A stretch of DNA of 64,000 nucleotides from JBFWYO01 sp050186335 (GTDB lineage Bacteria; Pseudomonadota; Alphaproteobacteria; Bin65), in the NCBI GenBank assembly GCA_050186335.1, contig JBFWYO010000005.1:48454-112453 (forward strand), written 5' to 3'. Positions 55,681 through 64,000 of this stretch are shown here, one piece after another. Position 1 is the stretch's first letter. Every line of letters begins with the position of its first letter. Under the pieces are notes generated by a model that did not search any database, was not told the DNA's origin, and saw nothing but the letters and a program-made list of their open reading frames with translations. The position numbers and the translations under genes were made by a program.

Positions 55681-56184
55681 TTAACGAGTATTTATGACGA
55701 TTGTCCCCGACAAGTAATCGTGCGCCGCCCGACGGCGGTCGCTGAACAGCGCCACCAGCAGGATCAGCGGCGTGAACAAGCCGATCGTGGCAAAGAACAG
55801 AATGGTGCGAAGCAGGCCGTGGGCCGGTGTCGGCCGGCCGCCGTCGATCTTGCGGACTTCGATATCGACCACGCGCATGCCCGGCGTTGCCGACCGGCCG
55901 CTGCCAATAAACAGCGAATAATACAGGATCGGTGCGAATACGCTGGCAAAGGCCATCGGAATGCTGAGCAGGCCGAAAGTGACAAGATTCGCGATCAGCA
56001 GCGCCATCCAAGCGCCGACGATGAAGAACACGATGACAAAGGAATCGATCACGTGGGCCACGAACCGGCGCCACAGCACGGCGTCGTAAAAGGCCGGATC
56101 GGCGAACGGGTCGGGGATAATGCGCCCAGTTTGCGTTGCGGCGCTGGACTGGCCCAGGCTCAAGGCCGGCAGACGCGACGACAT
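55681..56184 (-). CDS. RDD-family membrane protein
   Basis: This 167-residue protein has the RDD signature in WRRFVAHVIDSFVIVF, two to three membrane helices and GMRVVDIEVRKIDGGRPT, typical of RDD proteins. These are poorly characterised and sometimes act as transporters or stress proteins. I chose ATG 56184 because a perfect GGGGAGGAAAG ribosome site precedes it; the open frame extends 104 codons further but has no coding features. Confidence 0.88.
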   Translation of the reverse strand: MSSRLPALSLGQSSAATQTGRIIPDPFADPAFYDAVLWRRFVAHVIDSFVIVFFIVGAWMALLIANLVTFGLLSIPMAFASVFAPILYYSLFIGSGRSATPGMRVVDIEVRKIDGGRPTPAHGLLRTILFFATIGLFTPLILLVALFSDRRRAAHDYLSGTIVINTR

Positions 56185-56528
56185 GACTTTCCTCCCCGGA
56201 AACCGATTAATAAAATTGACATGGGGATCGGCGGGCCCGCTTACAAGACCCGCTGCTCGGTGCGGCTGTCCGCGAATAGCGTCGTAATGCCGGGCGCTAC
56301 CGCCGCCGCTCGGAAGGTGGCAGGCAGCCCAGCGCCTGGAGCACATGCAGCAAAGAATGACGGCAACGATCCGGTCGGCCGGGTTTTCGGTCGTCGTGTC
56401 GAAGCGGCGCGTCGCGGTAGCGCAAACCGGCATCGATGTCGTAAAATATTCAAAACTTGAACAAAATCGGCCGGCGGGGATTTCCTTGTTCGGCATCCCG
56501 CCGGCATCGACTCAAGAGGAGGCTCGCC
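56185..56528. other. Divergent promoter region between the RDD and Mpo1-like genes
   Basis: No gene is seen in these 344 bases. A 13-bp palindrome, TTCAA-AAC-TTGAA (56449-56461), lies about 68 bp before the Mpo1-like start inside an AT-rich pocket. The Shine-Dalgarno AGAGGAGG closes the region. Confidence 0.4.
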
Positions 56529-57062
56529 GTGAACCCGTTCTTCGTCGAACAGATGGCGATGTATGCGTCCTACCATCGTGACGCGCGCAACAAGGCCACG
56601 CATTTTGTCGGCGTACCGGCGATCGCGGTCGCATTGCTCCTGCCCATGGCGTTGGTGCCGTTTTTCGCGACCGGCTTCTATGTCGTCTCGCTGGCGACGC
56701 GGGTTGCCGGCGCCGTGATGATCTATTGGATCGTGCTCGATCGGCCGATCGGCATAGCCTCGGCGATTCTGTTTCTGCCCGCGCTGTGGTTCGCGCATTG
56801 GCTGGCCGGGCAAGGCGCGGCGCCGGTGTGGATTGCGTTCGGCATCCTGTTTGTCGGCGGCTGGATCATCCAGCTTGTCGGGCACGCATTCGAGGGCCGC
56901 AAGCCGGCGCTGGTCGACAACATCATTCAGATTTTCATCGCGCCGGTGTTCCTGATGGCGGAGTTGTTCTTCGCGCTCGGCCTGTGCCGGGACCTGCATC
57001 GCGCCGTCGAAGCGCGCTGGCCGCATTACGCGGCGAAGGCGCCCAAGCAGGCGGCGGCGTAA
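56529..57062 (+). CDS. Mpo1/DUF962-family membrane protein
   Basis: This 177-residue protein has four membrane segments and the conserved YHRDARNKATHFVGVP near the N terminus and VGHAFEGRKPAL near 118. This is the yeast Mpo1 (YGL010w) pattern. Mpo1 is an iron-dependent dioxygenase that shortens 2-hydroxy fatty acids, and the histidines in these motifs bind iron. Bacterial members are largely untested. Start is GTG 56529 with AGAGGAGG upstream. A DUF488 gene follows by five bases. Confidence 0.87.
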   Translation: MNPFFVEQMAMYASYHRDARNKATHFVGVPAIAVALLLPMALVPFFATGFYVVSLATRVAGAVMIYWIVLDRPIGIASAILFLPALWFAHWLAGQGAAPVWIAFGILFVGGWIIQLVGHAFEGRKPALVDNIIQIFIAPVFLMAELFFALGLCRDLHRAVEARWPHYAAKAPKQAAA

Positions 57063-57067
57063 TTCGC

Positions 57068-57418
57068 ATGCCGATTCTGACCAGGAAAAGCGTGCACGAC
57101 CCGGCGTCGCCGGACGATGGCTTGCGCCTGCTGGCGATGCGCTTCTGGCCGCGCGGTGTCACCAAGGGCCAAGCCGATCTGTTCCTGACCGATCTCGCGC
57201 CGTCGGCCATGACGGTCAAGGAATTCCAGGCCGGCAAGCTGGACTGGCCGGCATTCGTCAAGCGCTACAACGCGGAAATGAAAGCCCAGATGCCGCTGCT
57301 GAAACTGTTGGCGGCGCTCGATCGCAAGGGCACGACGATCACGCTGCTCTGCGGCTGCAAGGACGCGCGGCAATGTCACCGCAGCCTGCTGGCGAAGCTG
57401 ATCGCCGGCGCCGGATAG
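57068..57418 (+). CDS. DUF488-family protein
   Basis: This 116-residue protein matches DUF488, with RFWPRGVTKGQADLF near 26, FVKRYNAEM near 64 and the C-terminal LLCGCKDARQCHRSLL near 93. The two-cysteine plus CHR pattern is diagnostic, but no function is established. Only five bases separate it from the Mpo1-like gene, so it is probably cotranscribed. Confidence 0.88.
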   Translation: MPILTRKSVHDPASPDDGLRLLAMRFWPRGVTKGQADLFLTDLAPSAMTVKEFQAGKLDWPAFVKRYNAEMKAQMPLLKLLAALDRKGTTITLLCGCKDARQCHRSLLAKLIAGAG

Positions 57419-57425
57419 CCGCCCA

Positions 57426-58592
57426 CTAACCGCCGAGCGCGGCATCCAGATCGGCCATCAAGTCGCCGGCATCCTCGACGCCGATCGACAGGCGCACCAG
57501 CGTATCGCTGATGCCCAATTGCGCGCGAATTTCTTTGGGGATCGAGGCGTGGGTCATGATCGCCGGGTGCTCGATCAGGCTTTCGACGCCGCCCAGGCTC
57601 TCCGCCAGCGCGAAGATGCGGCAGCGCTCCAGGAAGCGCTTGGCGTCGCCGAGATCGCCCTCGATTTCCATGCTGACCATGCCGCCGAACCCCTTCATCT
57701 GGCGCAGCGCCAGCGCGCGTTGCGGGTGCGTCGCCAGGCCAGGGTAATGCACTTTGGCGACTTTCGGATGCTTGCTCAGCCATTCGGCGATGCGCAGGGC
57801 ACTCTCGCAGTGGCGTTCCATGCGCAGTGCCAGCGTCTTGACGCCGCGCAGCGCGAGGAAACTGTCGAACGGTCCGGCCACCGCGCCGACCGCGTTGTGC
57901 AGGAAGGCGAGGCGTTCGGCCAACTCGGCATTGTCGCCGACCACGGCAACGCCGCCGACGATATCGGAATGGCCGTTGATGTATTTGGTCGCCGAATGCA
58001 CGACGATGTCGACGCCCAGCTCGATCGGCCGCTGGATGTAGGGCGTTGCAAACGTATTGTCGACCGCGGTCAGAATCCCGCGCTTGCGGCCGACCGCGGC
58101 GGCCGCTTCGATATCGGCCAGGCGCAGCAGCGGATTGGTCGGCGATTCGATCCAGATCAGCCGCGTCTCCGGCCGGATCGCCGCTTCCAGGGCACCCGGC
58201 TTGGCCATATCGACGAACGAGAACGATAGATTCGCGCTGCGTTTGCGCACGCGCTCGAACAGACGATAGGTGCCGCCATACAGATCATCCATCGCGACCA
58301 CGTGGCTGCCGTGGTCGAGCAGGTCGAGCACGGTCGCGGTGGCGGCGAGACCCGAGGCAAATGCGTAACCGCACGTGCCGCTTTCCAGATCGGCGATGCA
58401 GCGCTCGTAGGCCATGCGCGTCGGGTTCTGGCTGCGCGAATATTCGTAGCCTTTATGCACGCCCGGGCTTTGCTGCACGTAGGTCGAGGTCGCATAGATC
58501 GGCGTCATGATGGCGCCGGTCGTCGGGTCGGGCGACTGGCCGGCGTGAATGACGCGCGTGGCAAAGGCCAGATTGTCGGTCTTGAGGGCCAT
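57426..58592 (-). CDS. Cystathionine gamma-lyase/gamma-synthase family enzyme
   Basis: This 388-residue PLP enzyme has YEYSRSQNPTR near 52, the FASGLAATATVL region near 85 and the Schiff-base lysine in HSATKYINGHSD near 202. Because it is downstream of and on the same strand as cystathionine beta-synthase (19-bp gap), cystathionine gamma-lyase in reverse transsulfuration is the best call. Gamma-synthase is the alternative. I chose ATG 58592 with GGAG upstream over 58610. Confidence 0.9.
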   Translation of the reverse strand: MALKTDNLAFATRVIHAGQSPDPTTGAIMTPIYATSTYVQQSPGVHKGYEYSRSQNPTRMAYERCIADLESGTCGYAFASGLAATATVLDLLDHGSHVVAMDDLYGGTYRLFERVRKRSANLSFSFVDMAKPGALEAAIRPETRLIWIESPTNPLLRLADIEAAAAVGRKRGILTAVDNTFATPYIQRPIELGVDIVVHSATKYINGHSDIVGGVAVVGDNAELAERLAFLHNAVGAVAGPFDSFLALRGVKTLALRMERHCESALRIAEWLSKHPKVAKVHYPGLATHPQRALALRQMKGFGGMVSMEIEGDLGDAKRFLERCRIFALAESLGGVESLIEHPAIMTHASIPKEIRAQLGISDTLVRLSIGVEDAGDLMADLDAALGG

Positions 58593-58611
58593 GGCTTGCT
58601 CCAAACCCAAT

Positions 58612-59997
58612 TTATGTCAGCTTGCGGCGCAGGTAGTTGAGCAGATCGATGCGGGTGATCAGGCCGAGGAATTTTTCGCCGTCGCGCACGATCGCCACAT
58701 GGTCGCGGGCGAAGATCGGCAGCAGCGCGTCGATCGGCTGCGCGGGCAGGACGGTGTCGAGCTTTTCGGTCATATGCGTGCGGACCGTATCCTTGAAGCA
58801 GTCCGAGCAGCCGTGCACGGCCAGCAGAATATCCGATTCGTCCACGAGTCCGACCACGCGGTCGCGCTCGAGCACCGGCAGCTGCGAAACGTCGTACAGT
58901 TTCATCCGTGCGTGCGCGGTCAGCAAGGTGTCGTCGGGCGCCACGAAAATCGCCGCGCGCTCGGAATGCTTGCGCGCAATCAGATCGGCCAGCGTGCCGG
59001 TATGCGGGCGGTCGATCAGGCCCTGATCTTCCATCCAGAAATCGTTGTACATCTTCGAGAGGTACTTGTTGCCGCTGTCGCATACCAGCGTCACGACGCG
59101 CTTGGGCGTCGTATGCGCGCGACAGTATCGAAGGGCGGCGGCGACCAGCACCCCGGTCGACGAGCCGACCAGCAGGCCTTCTTCGTGCAAGAGCGTTCGC
59201 GCGGTTTCCATCGCCTCGCGATCGGTCACCGTGTAGGCGCGCTTGACCAGCGACAGGTCGCTGACCGGTGGAATGAAATCCTCGCCGATGCCCTCGACCA
59301 GCCACGAGCCGGTCGGTTCGTGCAATTCGCCCTTGTTGATGTAGTCGGCCAGGATCGAGCCGGCCGGGTCGGCCAGGATCATTTCCACGTTGGGTGCCAT
59401 ACGCCGGAAAAAGCGGCCGAGCCCGGTAATGGTGCCGCCGGAGCCGACGCCGCACACCATGGCGTCCATGTCGTGGTTCATCTGGCGCCAGATTTCCGGG
59501 CCGGTCGTGGCTTCGTGTGCGCGCGGATTGGCCGGATTCTCGAACTGATTGACGAAGAACGCGCCGGGAATTTCCCGCGCCAGTCGCTGCGCCTTGTCCT
59601 GATAGTAATCCGGATGACCCTTGCCGACGTCCGAACGGGTCAGCAGGATTTCGGTGCCGAGCGCCTTGAGGTGCCAGATCTTCTCCTGGCTCATTTTGTC
59701 GGGGATGACGAGGATCAAGCGGTACGTCTTTTGCGCCGCGACCAGCGCCAGGCCGAGTCCGGTATTGCCGGCGGTCGCCTCGATGATGGTGCCGCCGGGT
59801 TTCAGGCGACCGTCGAGCTCCGCCGCCTGGATCATGGCCAGGCCGATGCGGTCCTTGATCGAGCCGCCGGGATTCTGGTTCTCCAGTTTGACGAACAGCC
59901 GCGAATTGCCGGTCTCGAGCCGAGTCAACTCGACCATCGGCGTATTGCCGATCAGGTCGAGCACGGAGCGCACGGGGGCGAGTGCCAAATTTGACAT
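58612..59997 (-). CDS. cbs: Cystathionine beta-synthase with CBS domain pair
   Basis: This 461-residue enzyme joins serine and homocysteine. The PLP lysine is in NPGGSIKDR near residue 48, ATAGNTGLGLALVAA follows near 74 and the phosphate loop is CGVGSGGTITG near 183. The C-terminal 120 residues form two CBS domains that could bind adenosyl ligands. No heme-binding N-terminal extension is seen, unlike animal enzymes. The next gene is the probable gamma-lyase, giving homocysteine-to-cysteine conversion. No clear Shine-Dalgarno is visible before the ATG. Confidence 0.92.
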   Translation of the reverse strand: MSNLALAPVRSVLDLIGNTPMVELTRLETGNSRLFVKLENQNPGGSIKDRIGLAMIQAAELDGRLKPGGTIIEATAGNTGLGLALVAAQKTYRLILVIPDKMSQEKIWHLKALGTEILLTRSDVGKGHPDYYQDKAQRLAREIPGAFFVNQFENPANPRAHEATTGPEIWRQMNHDMDAMVCGVGSGGTITGLGRFFRRMAPNVEMILADPAGSILADYINKGELHEPTGSWLVEGIGEDFIPPVSDLSLVKRAYTVTDREAMETARTLLHEEGLLVGSSTGVLVAAALRYCRAHTTPKRVVTLVCDSGNKYLSKMYNDFWMEDQGLIDRPHTGTLADLIARKHSERAAIFVAPDDTLLTAHARMKLYDVSQLPVLERDRVVGLVDESDILLAVHGCSDCFKDTVRTHMTEKLDTVLPAQPIDALLPIFARDHVAIVRDGEKFLGLITRIDLLNYLRRKLT

Positions 59998-60117
59998 AAA
60001 TAACTGTGAAAAAGAGAGAATTAGACGGCCGCAAACGTGAAAATGGGTCGCCGCGCCCCTCTTGGCAAGGCCGCAATGCAGAAGGCGGCGGTATTCGCCG
60101 TTCCGTGAGATTCGGTC

Positions 60118-61347
60118 TCAGAATCTGAATTCGAGGCCGAAGTTGATCCCGGCCGACCAGGACGAGGATCGTTTCAACCGCGCGGGCTGGTCCGACGGCG
60201 AGACCGGGATTTGCCACGAGCTGACCGCGCTGTGGTAGTTGAAATTGGCACCCGTGAAGATGCGGATATTGTCGGTGATGCTATAGCCGATTTTGCCATA
60301 CACGCCGGTATTGAACGAAAAGCCGGTGTCGGAGTCGCAAATCCGAGTCGAGTACAGGCCGTCGAAATCCTCGAAGATGCTGGCGCCTGTCCATCGGAAC
60401 GTCGGCGAAATGTAGGCGCCGGCGGCGAACTGCCAGGGCCCGCGCGCGGTCGATAGATCGAGCTTGATCAGCGGGCCGATGTAATTGTCGCTGGTGCTGA
60501 TATCGCGCTTGTCGAACGGGATGCCGTTGGGCAGCGTCAATGTCGCGGAATGTTGCGTATTGAGATGTTTGTAATTGATGCCGACGCCGAGAGTAATATT
60601 CATGCTCGATTCGTCGATCACGGGGCTGACGCGCAGCGCCATATTGTAAGTAGCGTCGACTTGATACGAGGTCAGGCGGCTGCTGATGGTGGCGTTGTAG
60701 TACGGCACCGCGCCGCCGGGTATGCCTTTAATCGGCTGAATGTGGGTGAGAAAACCGTCGCCGTCGACGGAACCATGGGCCTTGCCGGTGGTGTTGCCGT
60801 AGCGAAAATTGAAGTCGACGAACGGAAATGTTCGCGCCGAGTTGGCCGCGGGGGCCGATGTTAGGTCAATGAAATCGCGCTCCAATTGGTAGCGCACATG
60901 CAGCCCCACGCCGACGCCGCTAAGCGTGCTGTCGGATTTGATAGCTGCGTGATCGCCGCTCGGGCTGGTGGCCGTGCCCGCGATCACCTCGGCGATGTTG
61001 TCCCATTTGACGCCGGCCAAAAGCTCGGCCGAGACCGATGTTGTGACGATGGCGATTCTCGATTCGATCATGACTTGACTGGTACGGACATCCGCAACCT
61101 GCCGAGGCAACGACAAGTCCAGTTGTCGCACTTCGCCGGTACCGGTGCGCGCGCCCGTTGCGGCAGTCGAAGGTGCGACTTGCGCTGGCGGCACAGGTGG
61201 TTCGGGTTGGGCGGCGACGACGAGCGGTGTCAGGACGCTGCTCGAAAGGGCGAGCGCGGTAAGGCCGGTCCTTCGGCGTCTGATAAAATCCGCTGTCGGG
61301 ACCGCGCGGCGTTTCCAGGCACGCAAGTTCACGAACGAAATGTCCAT
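60118..61347 (-). CDS. Uncharacterised outer-membrane beta-barrel-like protein
   Basis: This 409-residue protein has an N-terminal basic stretch, a hydrophobic signal core (about 29-45, LTALALSSSVLTPLVV) ending near VVAAQ, and a Pro/Thr/Ala linker. A long region of alternating polar and hydrophobic residues follows, and the protein ends in phenylalanine (GLEFRF), a barrel-assembly signal. I do not recognise a family. The unusually long 28-residue n-region suggests the true start may lie downstream, but no other ATG precedes the signal core. The gene is monocistronic. Confidence 0.7.
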   Translation of the reverse strand: MDISFVNLRAWKRRAVPTADFIRRRRTGLTALALSSSVLTPLVVAAQPEPPVPPAQVAPSTAATGARTGTGEVRQLDLSLPRQVADVRTSQVMIESRIAIVTTSVSAELLAGVKWDNIAEVIAGTATSPSGDHAAIKSDSTLSGVGVGLHVRYQLERDFIDLTSAPAANSARTFPFVDFNFRYGNTTGKAHGSVDGDGFLTHIQPIKGIPGGAVPYYNATISSRLTSYQVDATYNMALRVSPVIDESSMNITLGVGINYKHLNTQHSATLTLPNGIPFDKRDISTSDNYIGPLIKLDLSTARGPWQFAAGAYISPTFRWTGASIFEDFDGLYSTRICDSDTGFSFNTGVYGKIGYSITDNIRIFTGANFNYHSAVSSWQIPVSPSDQPARLKRSSSWSAGINFGLEFRF

Positions 61348-61494
61348 GGCGCTCCCCCTCTAGGCGGTCGTCGGTTCCGACGAACCGTTGCATCCCCTTT
61401 TTGTTACGCTGAGAGATGTCGCTCGAATATGAAGATCTTTAAATCAATCAATACAGTTTATACAAAATCCATAGATATTTCAAGCCAACGCAAG

Positions 61495-61528
61495 AAAAAA
61501 CGCCGCGGAAGCGAGTCCGGCGGCGTTT
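61495..61528 (-). terminator. Rho-independent terminator after the DsbA-family gene
   Basis: On the reverse strand AAACGCCGC pairs with GCGGCGTTT around a 13-base loop, followed by TTT and a C-rich segment. It lies 34 bp beyond the dsbA-like stop codon in the correct orientation. Confidence 0.85.
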
Positions 61529-61561
61529 CTTTTGCGCACGGTTGACCTGCGAGGCGCCAAA

Positions 61562-62317
61562 TTAGCCTTTTTTCTCGCGCGCGCGCTTGACCAACTCGCG
61601 GATCGTGTCGACGTCGATCGCCCCCGGCACGATTTCCCTGCCGACGATGAAGGCGGGCGTGCCGCGAATATTGAGCGCGTCGGCCAACGCCATGTTGCGT
61701 TCGAGCGCGCGGCCGATTTCCGGCGACTGCATGTCTTTCCGCAGCTTGTCGACGTCGAGTCCGGCGGACTTCGCGATGGCGAAAATCGATTCGGCGGTAA
61801 GCTTGTCGCGCGCGCTCAACAGCGCGTTATGGAACGGCAGATATTTGCCTTGATTGCGCGCGGCCAGCGCCGCAACCGCGGCGATGCGCGATTCCTCGCT
61901 CAAAATCGGAAATTCCTTGTAGATGATCTTGATCTTGCCGTCCTTGGCGACCGCCTCGGTCAGCGAAACGTGTGCACGCTTGCAGTACGGGCACTGATAA
62001 TCGAAAAATTCGACGATGGTCACGTCGCCGTTGACGTTGCCGCCCACCGGGCTGTCCTTGTCGTCGTAAAGCGCGGCCTTCTGCGTATCGAGCGCCTGCT
62101 TGGCCTGTTCGGCCTTCATCGCTTCCTGCTTCTTGCGCAGGCTTTCGACCGCCTCGATGATCACTTCGGGATTATCCAGTATGTACTGCTTGATAATGCC
62201 CTGAACGGCTTTCTCCTGCTCGGGCGAAAGCGGCTTCTTGGCGTCGGATTGGGCCAGCGCCGGCGCGGCGAACAGCGAACCCGCCAGCAGAGCGGAGGCC
62301 AACCAGGAGAATTTCAT
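61562..62317 (-). CDS. DsbA-family periplasmic disulfide oxidoreductase
   Basis: This 251-residue exported protein has a cleavable signal peptide (to ALAQ, about residue 23), a helical N-terminal extension of about 75 residues and a thioredoxin fold. The active site is CPYC near 110 and the cis-proline is in RGTPAFIVG near 212. The helical extension resembles ScsC/Com1-type proteins, in which it drives oligomerisation. It probably oxidises or isomerises secreted proteins. Confidence 0.92.
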   Translation of the reverse strand: MKFSWLASALLAGSLFAAPALAQSDAKKPLSPEQEKAVQGIIKQYILDNPEVIIEAVESLRKKQEAMKAEQAKQALDTQKAALYDDKDSPVGGNVNGDVTIVEFFDYQCPYCKRAHVSLTEAVAKDGKIKIIYKEFPILSEESRIAAVAALAARNQGKYLPFHNALLSARDKLTAESIFAIAKSAGLDVDKLRKDMQSPEIGRALERNMALADALNIRGTPAFIVGREIVPGAIDVDTIRELVKRAREKKG

Positions 62318-62387
62318 CGAACTGTCCTCAAATTTGGAAACTGCGTGTTGATACGGAATTTGCGGTTCATTTGTCCACTGTCGGCGG

Positions 62388-63764
62388 TCAACGCCGCTCG
62401 TCGTCGGGCACTCGACCCTTGAGCCGAGCGGTGAAGCGCTTCAAGTCCTGCAGGCGCTCCCAGGCCGGCGTGTTCGGCTTGATGGTGCGTTCGCCGCGCG
62501 CGATCTGTGCGTTCAGTTGCGGCAAGTCGCGCATCAGGATGGCTTCTTCGGCCAACGCCAGCGACGCAAGGCCGATATTGCCGATGCGGCCTTGCGCGGT
62601 GGCATAGAGCCGCCAGGTCAGCGGATTGTTGGGATCGCGACGGGTCGCCTCGGTCAGATGGCCCAACGCCTGACGATCGTATTGCGGCTCGTTGAGCTCG
62701 AGCTGGGCCTGCGCGAGCAGCGTGCGGATCAGCGGTTCGTAGGGCGCAAGCTGGGCCGCCTTGTCGAGCGACGGCAGCGAGTCGCGCGCATGTCCGCTTT
62801 CCAGCAGAATTTGTCCCTTCAACTCATGGAAGTAGGGGTCGCGCGGATACTCCTTGAGCAAGGACTCCATCAGCGCCAGCGAATCGTCCATCCGCCAGAC
62901 GCGGTGGTATGCGATGGCGCGGGCATAGCGCGCATCCATCGACTTGTCGGTTTCCGGATATATCTCGAACGCGCGCTGCGGCTCCAGAAAGCCGATCAGC
63001 TTGGCGCGCAGGCGCTTGTGCATCACGTAGAAGCGCGGCGCCATGTTGACGTCGGACTGCGGGTTCTTGGCCAGGTGTTGACGCAGGAAGTCGATGCGGG
63101 CCGCGGTCAGCGGGTGGGTCCGTACATAAGGATCCTGCTGCGCGGTGATCATGAATTCCTGCTGCGCGAGCAGTTCCAGGAATTCCATCAACCCGCGCGG
63201 GGTGACGCCGATGCGCGCCAGGCTGTTGAGCGCGAACTGGTCGGCCGCGGCTTCCTGCGTGCGCGTATAGGCAAGCAGGTCGCCCTCAATGATGCGGGCG
63301 CCGAGCCCGATGGCGCCGACCGCCGCGTTCGGATCGCGCGCCATCGCCGCCGCGGCGGCGCCGAGGATCAGCGCGATAATCTGCTTGATCTGCGCTTCCT
63401 CAAGCTCGCGATGCAGGCGGGTCAGATGATTGCCGGCGATGTGGCCGCTTTCATGGGCGATCACGCCGACGACCTGTTCCGGCCGATTGGCGCGCATCAG
63501 CAGTCCGGTATTGAGGAAAATATGCTGACCGCCGGCCACGAAGGCATTGAGCCGCGGGTCGTTGACGATGTGAATCTGCACGTTATCCGCGCCCAATCCC
63601 GAGGCTTCGAGCACCGGTTTGGCGTAAATCCGCAGAATCGTTTCGATCTCGGCGTCGCGGATCAGGCCCGGCCCGGTGTCGCGGCGGGGCTGTTGCTGCG
63701 CGCCGGCTGCGTGCGGCACGACCAGGAGGACGATCGCGATTAGGGCGGTGAGGCGTTTCAACAT
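62388..63764 (-). CDS. M48-family periplasmic metalloprotease with TPR region (BepA-like)
   Basis: This 458-residue exported protease has a signal peptide (to AAGAQ, about 23), the zinc motif in AHESGHIAGNH near 104 and a third ligand in EAAADQFALNSL near 170. A C-terminal tetratricopeptide-like region follows (about 280-440). This layout is that of BepA/YfgC, which assists outer-membrane protein and LPS-transporter assembly and degrades misfolded barrels. It starts 70 bp upstream of the DsbA-family gene on the same strand, so the two are probably cotranscribed. Confidence 0.92.
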   Translation of the reverse strand: MLKRLTALIAIVLLVVPHAAGAQQQPRRDTGPGLIRDAEIETILRIYAKPVLEASGLGADNVQIHIVNDPRLNAFVAGGQHIFLNTGLLMRANRPEQVVGVIAHESGHIAGNHLTRLHRELEEAQIKQIIALILGAAAAAMARDPNAAVGAIGLGARIIEGDLLAYTRTQEAAADQFALNSLARIGVTPRGLMEFLELLAQQEFMITAQQDPYVRTHPLTAARIDFLRQHLAKNPQSDVNMAPRFYVMHKRLRAKLIGFLEPQRAFEIYPETDKSMDARYARAIAYHRVWRMDDSLALMESLLKEYPRDPYFHELKGQILLESGHARDSLPSLDKAAQLAPYEPLIRTLLAQAQLELNEPQYDRQALGHLTEATRRDPNNPLTWRLYATAQGRIGNIGLASLALAEEAILMRDLPQLNAQIARGERTIKPNTPAWERLQDLKRFTARLKGRVPDDERR

Positions 63765-63899
63765 CGAAAACCGATCAGGCTGGAAATGGCTGAATTAGAT
63801 AGTCTAGCCGCTTGCCGGCGACCATGCTACGCAACGATGGGCCACGAAATTGTGACCGACTTATGGCGCCGGCCGGGCGAACGGCGGCTGTGGCGCGGC

Positions 63900-64000
63900 C
63901 TATCGGTTTCGCAACCCACCCGGATAGCCGTCGGGCAATGTCGACAAGTCGGCTTGACGGGATAACATGGATATGTGCGCGACAACGTGATCGTCGGGCT
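63900..64000 (-). CDS. Possible 3' end of a reverse-strand gene cut by the window edge
   Basis: One reverse frame is open from the right edge to a TAG at 63900-63902 and ends HVVAHISMLSRQADL then PDGYPGGLRNR. It reads as protein-like and about two thirds of its third codon positions are G or C. I do not recognise the family, and another reverse frame is also open to 63775. Treat as tentative. Confidence 0.3.
   Translation of the reverse strand, partial: PDDHVVAHISMLSRQADLSTLPDGYPGGLRNR

Noticed and set aside
56449..56461. TTCAA-AAC-TTGAA palindrome before the Mpo1-like gene as an FNR-type site.
   Set aside because: The arms are only five bases and the spacing does not fit FNR or FixK consensus.
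63975..64000. A GTG-initiated forward gene at the right edge.
   Set aside because: Only eight codons are visible and the ribosome site is weak.

Overview
The window is GC-rich (coding DNA has mostly G or C in third codon positions) and reads as chromosome of an alphaproteobacterium, most like the Rhodospirillales or a neighbouring order. The main evidence is the run dapA, smpB, uracil-DNA glycosylase, NYN protein, folK, rpoZ, a single bifunctional rel/spoT gene, pdxJ, acpS, lepB, rnc, era, recO and parC, together with bactofilin, a Bpt-type aminoacyl-transferase and HspQ. No rRNA, tRNA, CRISPR array, prophage or insertion sequence was recognised. The order assignment is inference from gene content and order; no phylogeny was done.

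Bases 1-14,100 look like accessory metabolism. A cut-off Ada gene at the left edge is followed by a transglutaminase-like protein, a small cytochrome c and a TetR regulator. The regulator is divergent from three tandem RdhA/QueG-like iron-sulfur proteins and an acyl-CoA ligase. A perfect 16-bp palindrome lies between the TetR gene and the first iron-sulfur gene. A reverse-strand enoyl-CoA hydratase follows. Next comes a tightly overlapping operon of acetyl-CoA synthetase-like ligase, 2-oxoacid dehydrogenase E1 alpha, E1 beta and E2, and a free acyl carrier protein. This block is the best candidate for an undescribed pathway.

Bases 14,100-25,300 hold a glutaminase-STAS-cyclic-nucleotide fusion, a histidine-rich membrane protein, an isochorismatase-like hydrolase and an AlaX-type editing protein. 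Then come a phospholipid block (CDP-alcohol phosphatidyltransferase, CdsA-like, PlsC-like), a MetE-like protein, HspQ, and an overlapping M23 peptidase/bactofilin pair behind an AT-rich island. Bases 25,300-25,726 are three tandem 150-bp palindromic units, with relatives at 52.2 and 54.7 kb.

Bases 25,700-34,200 are mostly reverse-strand: a PLP dehydratase, an alpha/beta hydrolase and a haloacid dehalogenase in one overlapping operon, then two Slt-type lytic transglycosylases flanking a GST/HxlR pair. Bases 34,300-54,700 are the housekeeping core. The usual rnc-era-recO order is interrupted by about 5.6 kb carrying an SLC13 transporter, a P-type cation ATPase and a tandem universal stress protein with an FNR/FixK-like box upstream, which suggests a hypoxia-linked insertion.

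Bases 54,700-64,000 carry Bpt, an RDD protein, an Mpo1-like protein, a DUF488 protein, the reverse transsulfuration pair cystathionine beta-synthase/gamma-lyase, an uncharacterised outer-membrane protein, a DsbA-family protein with a clear terminator, and an M48 protease with a C-terminal repeat region. The right edge probably cuts the 3' end of one more reverse-strand gene.
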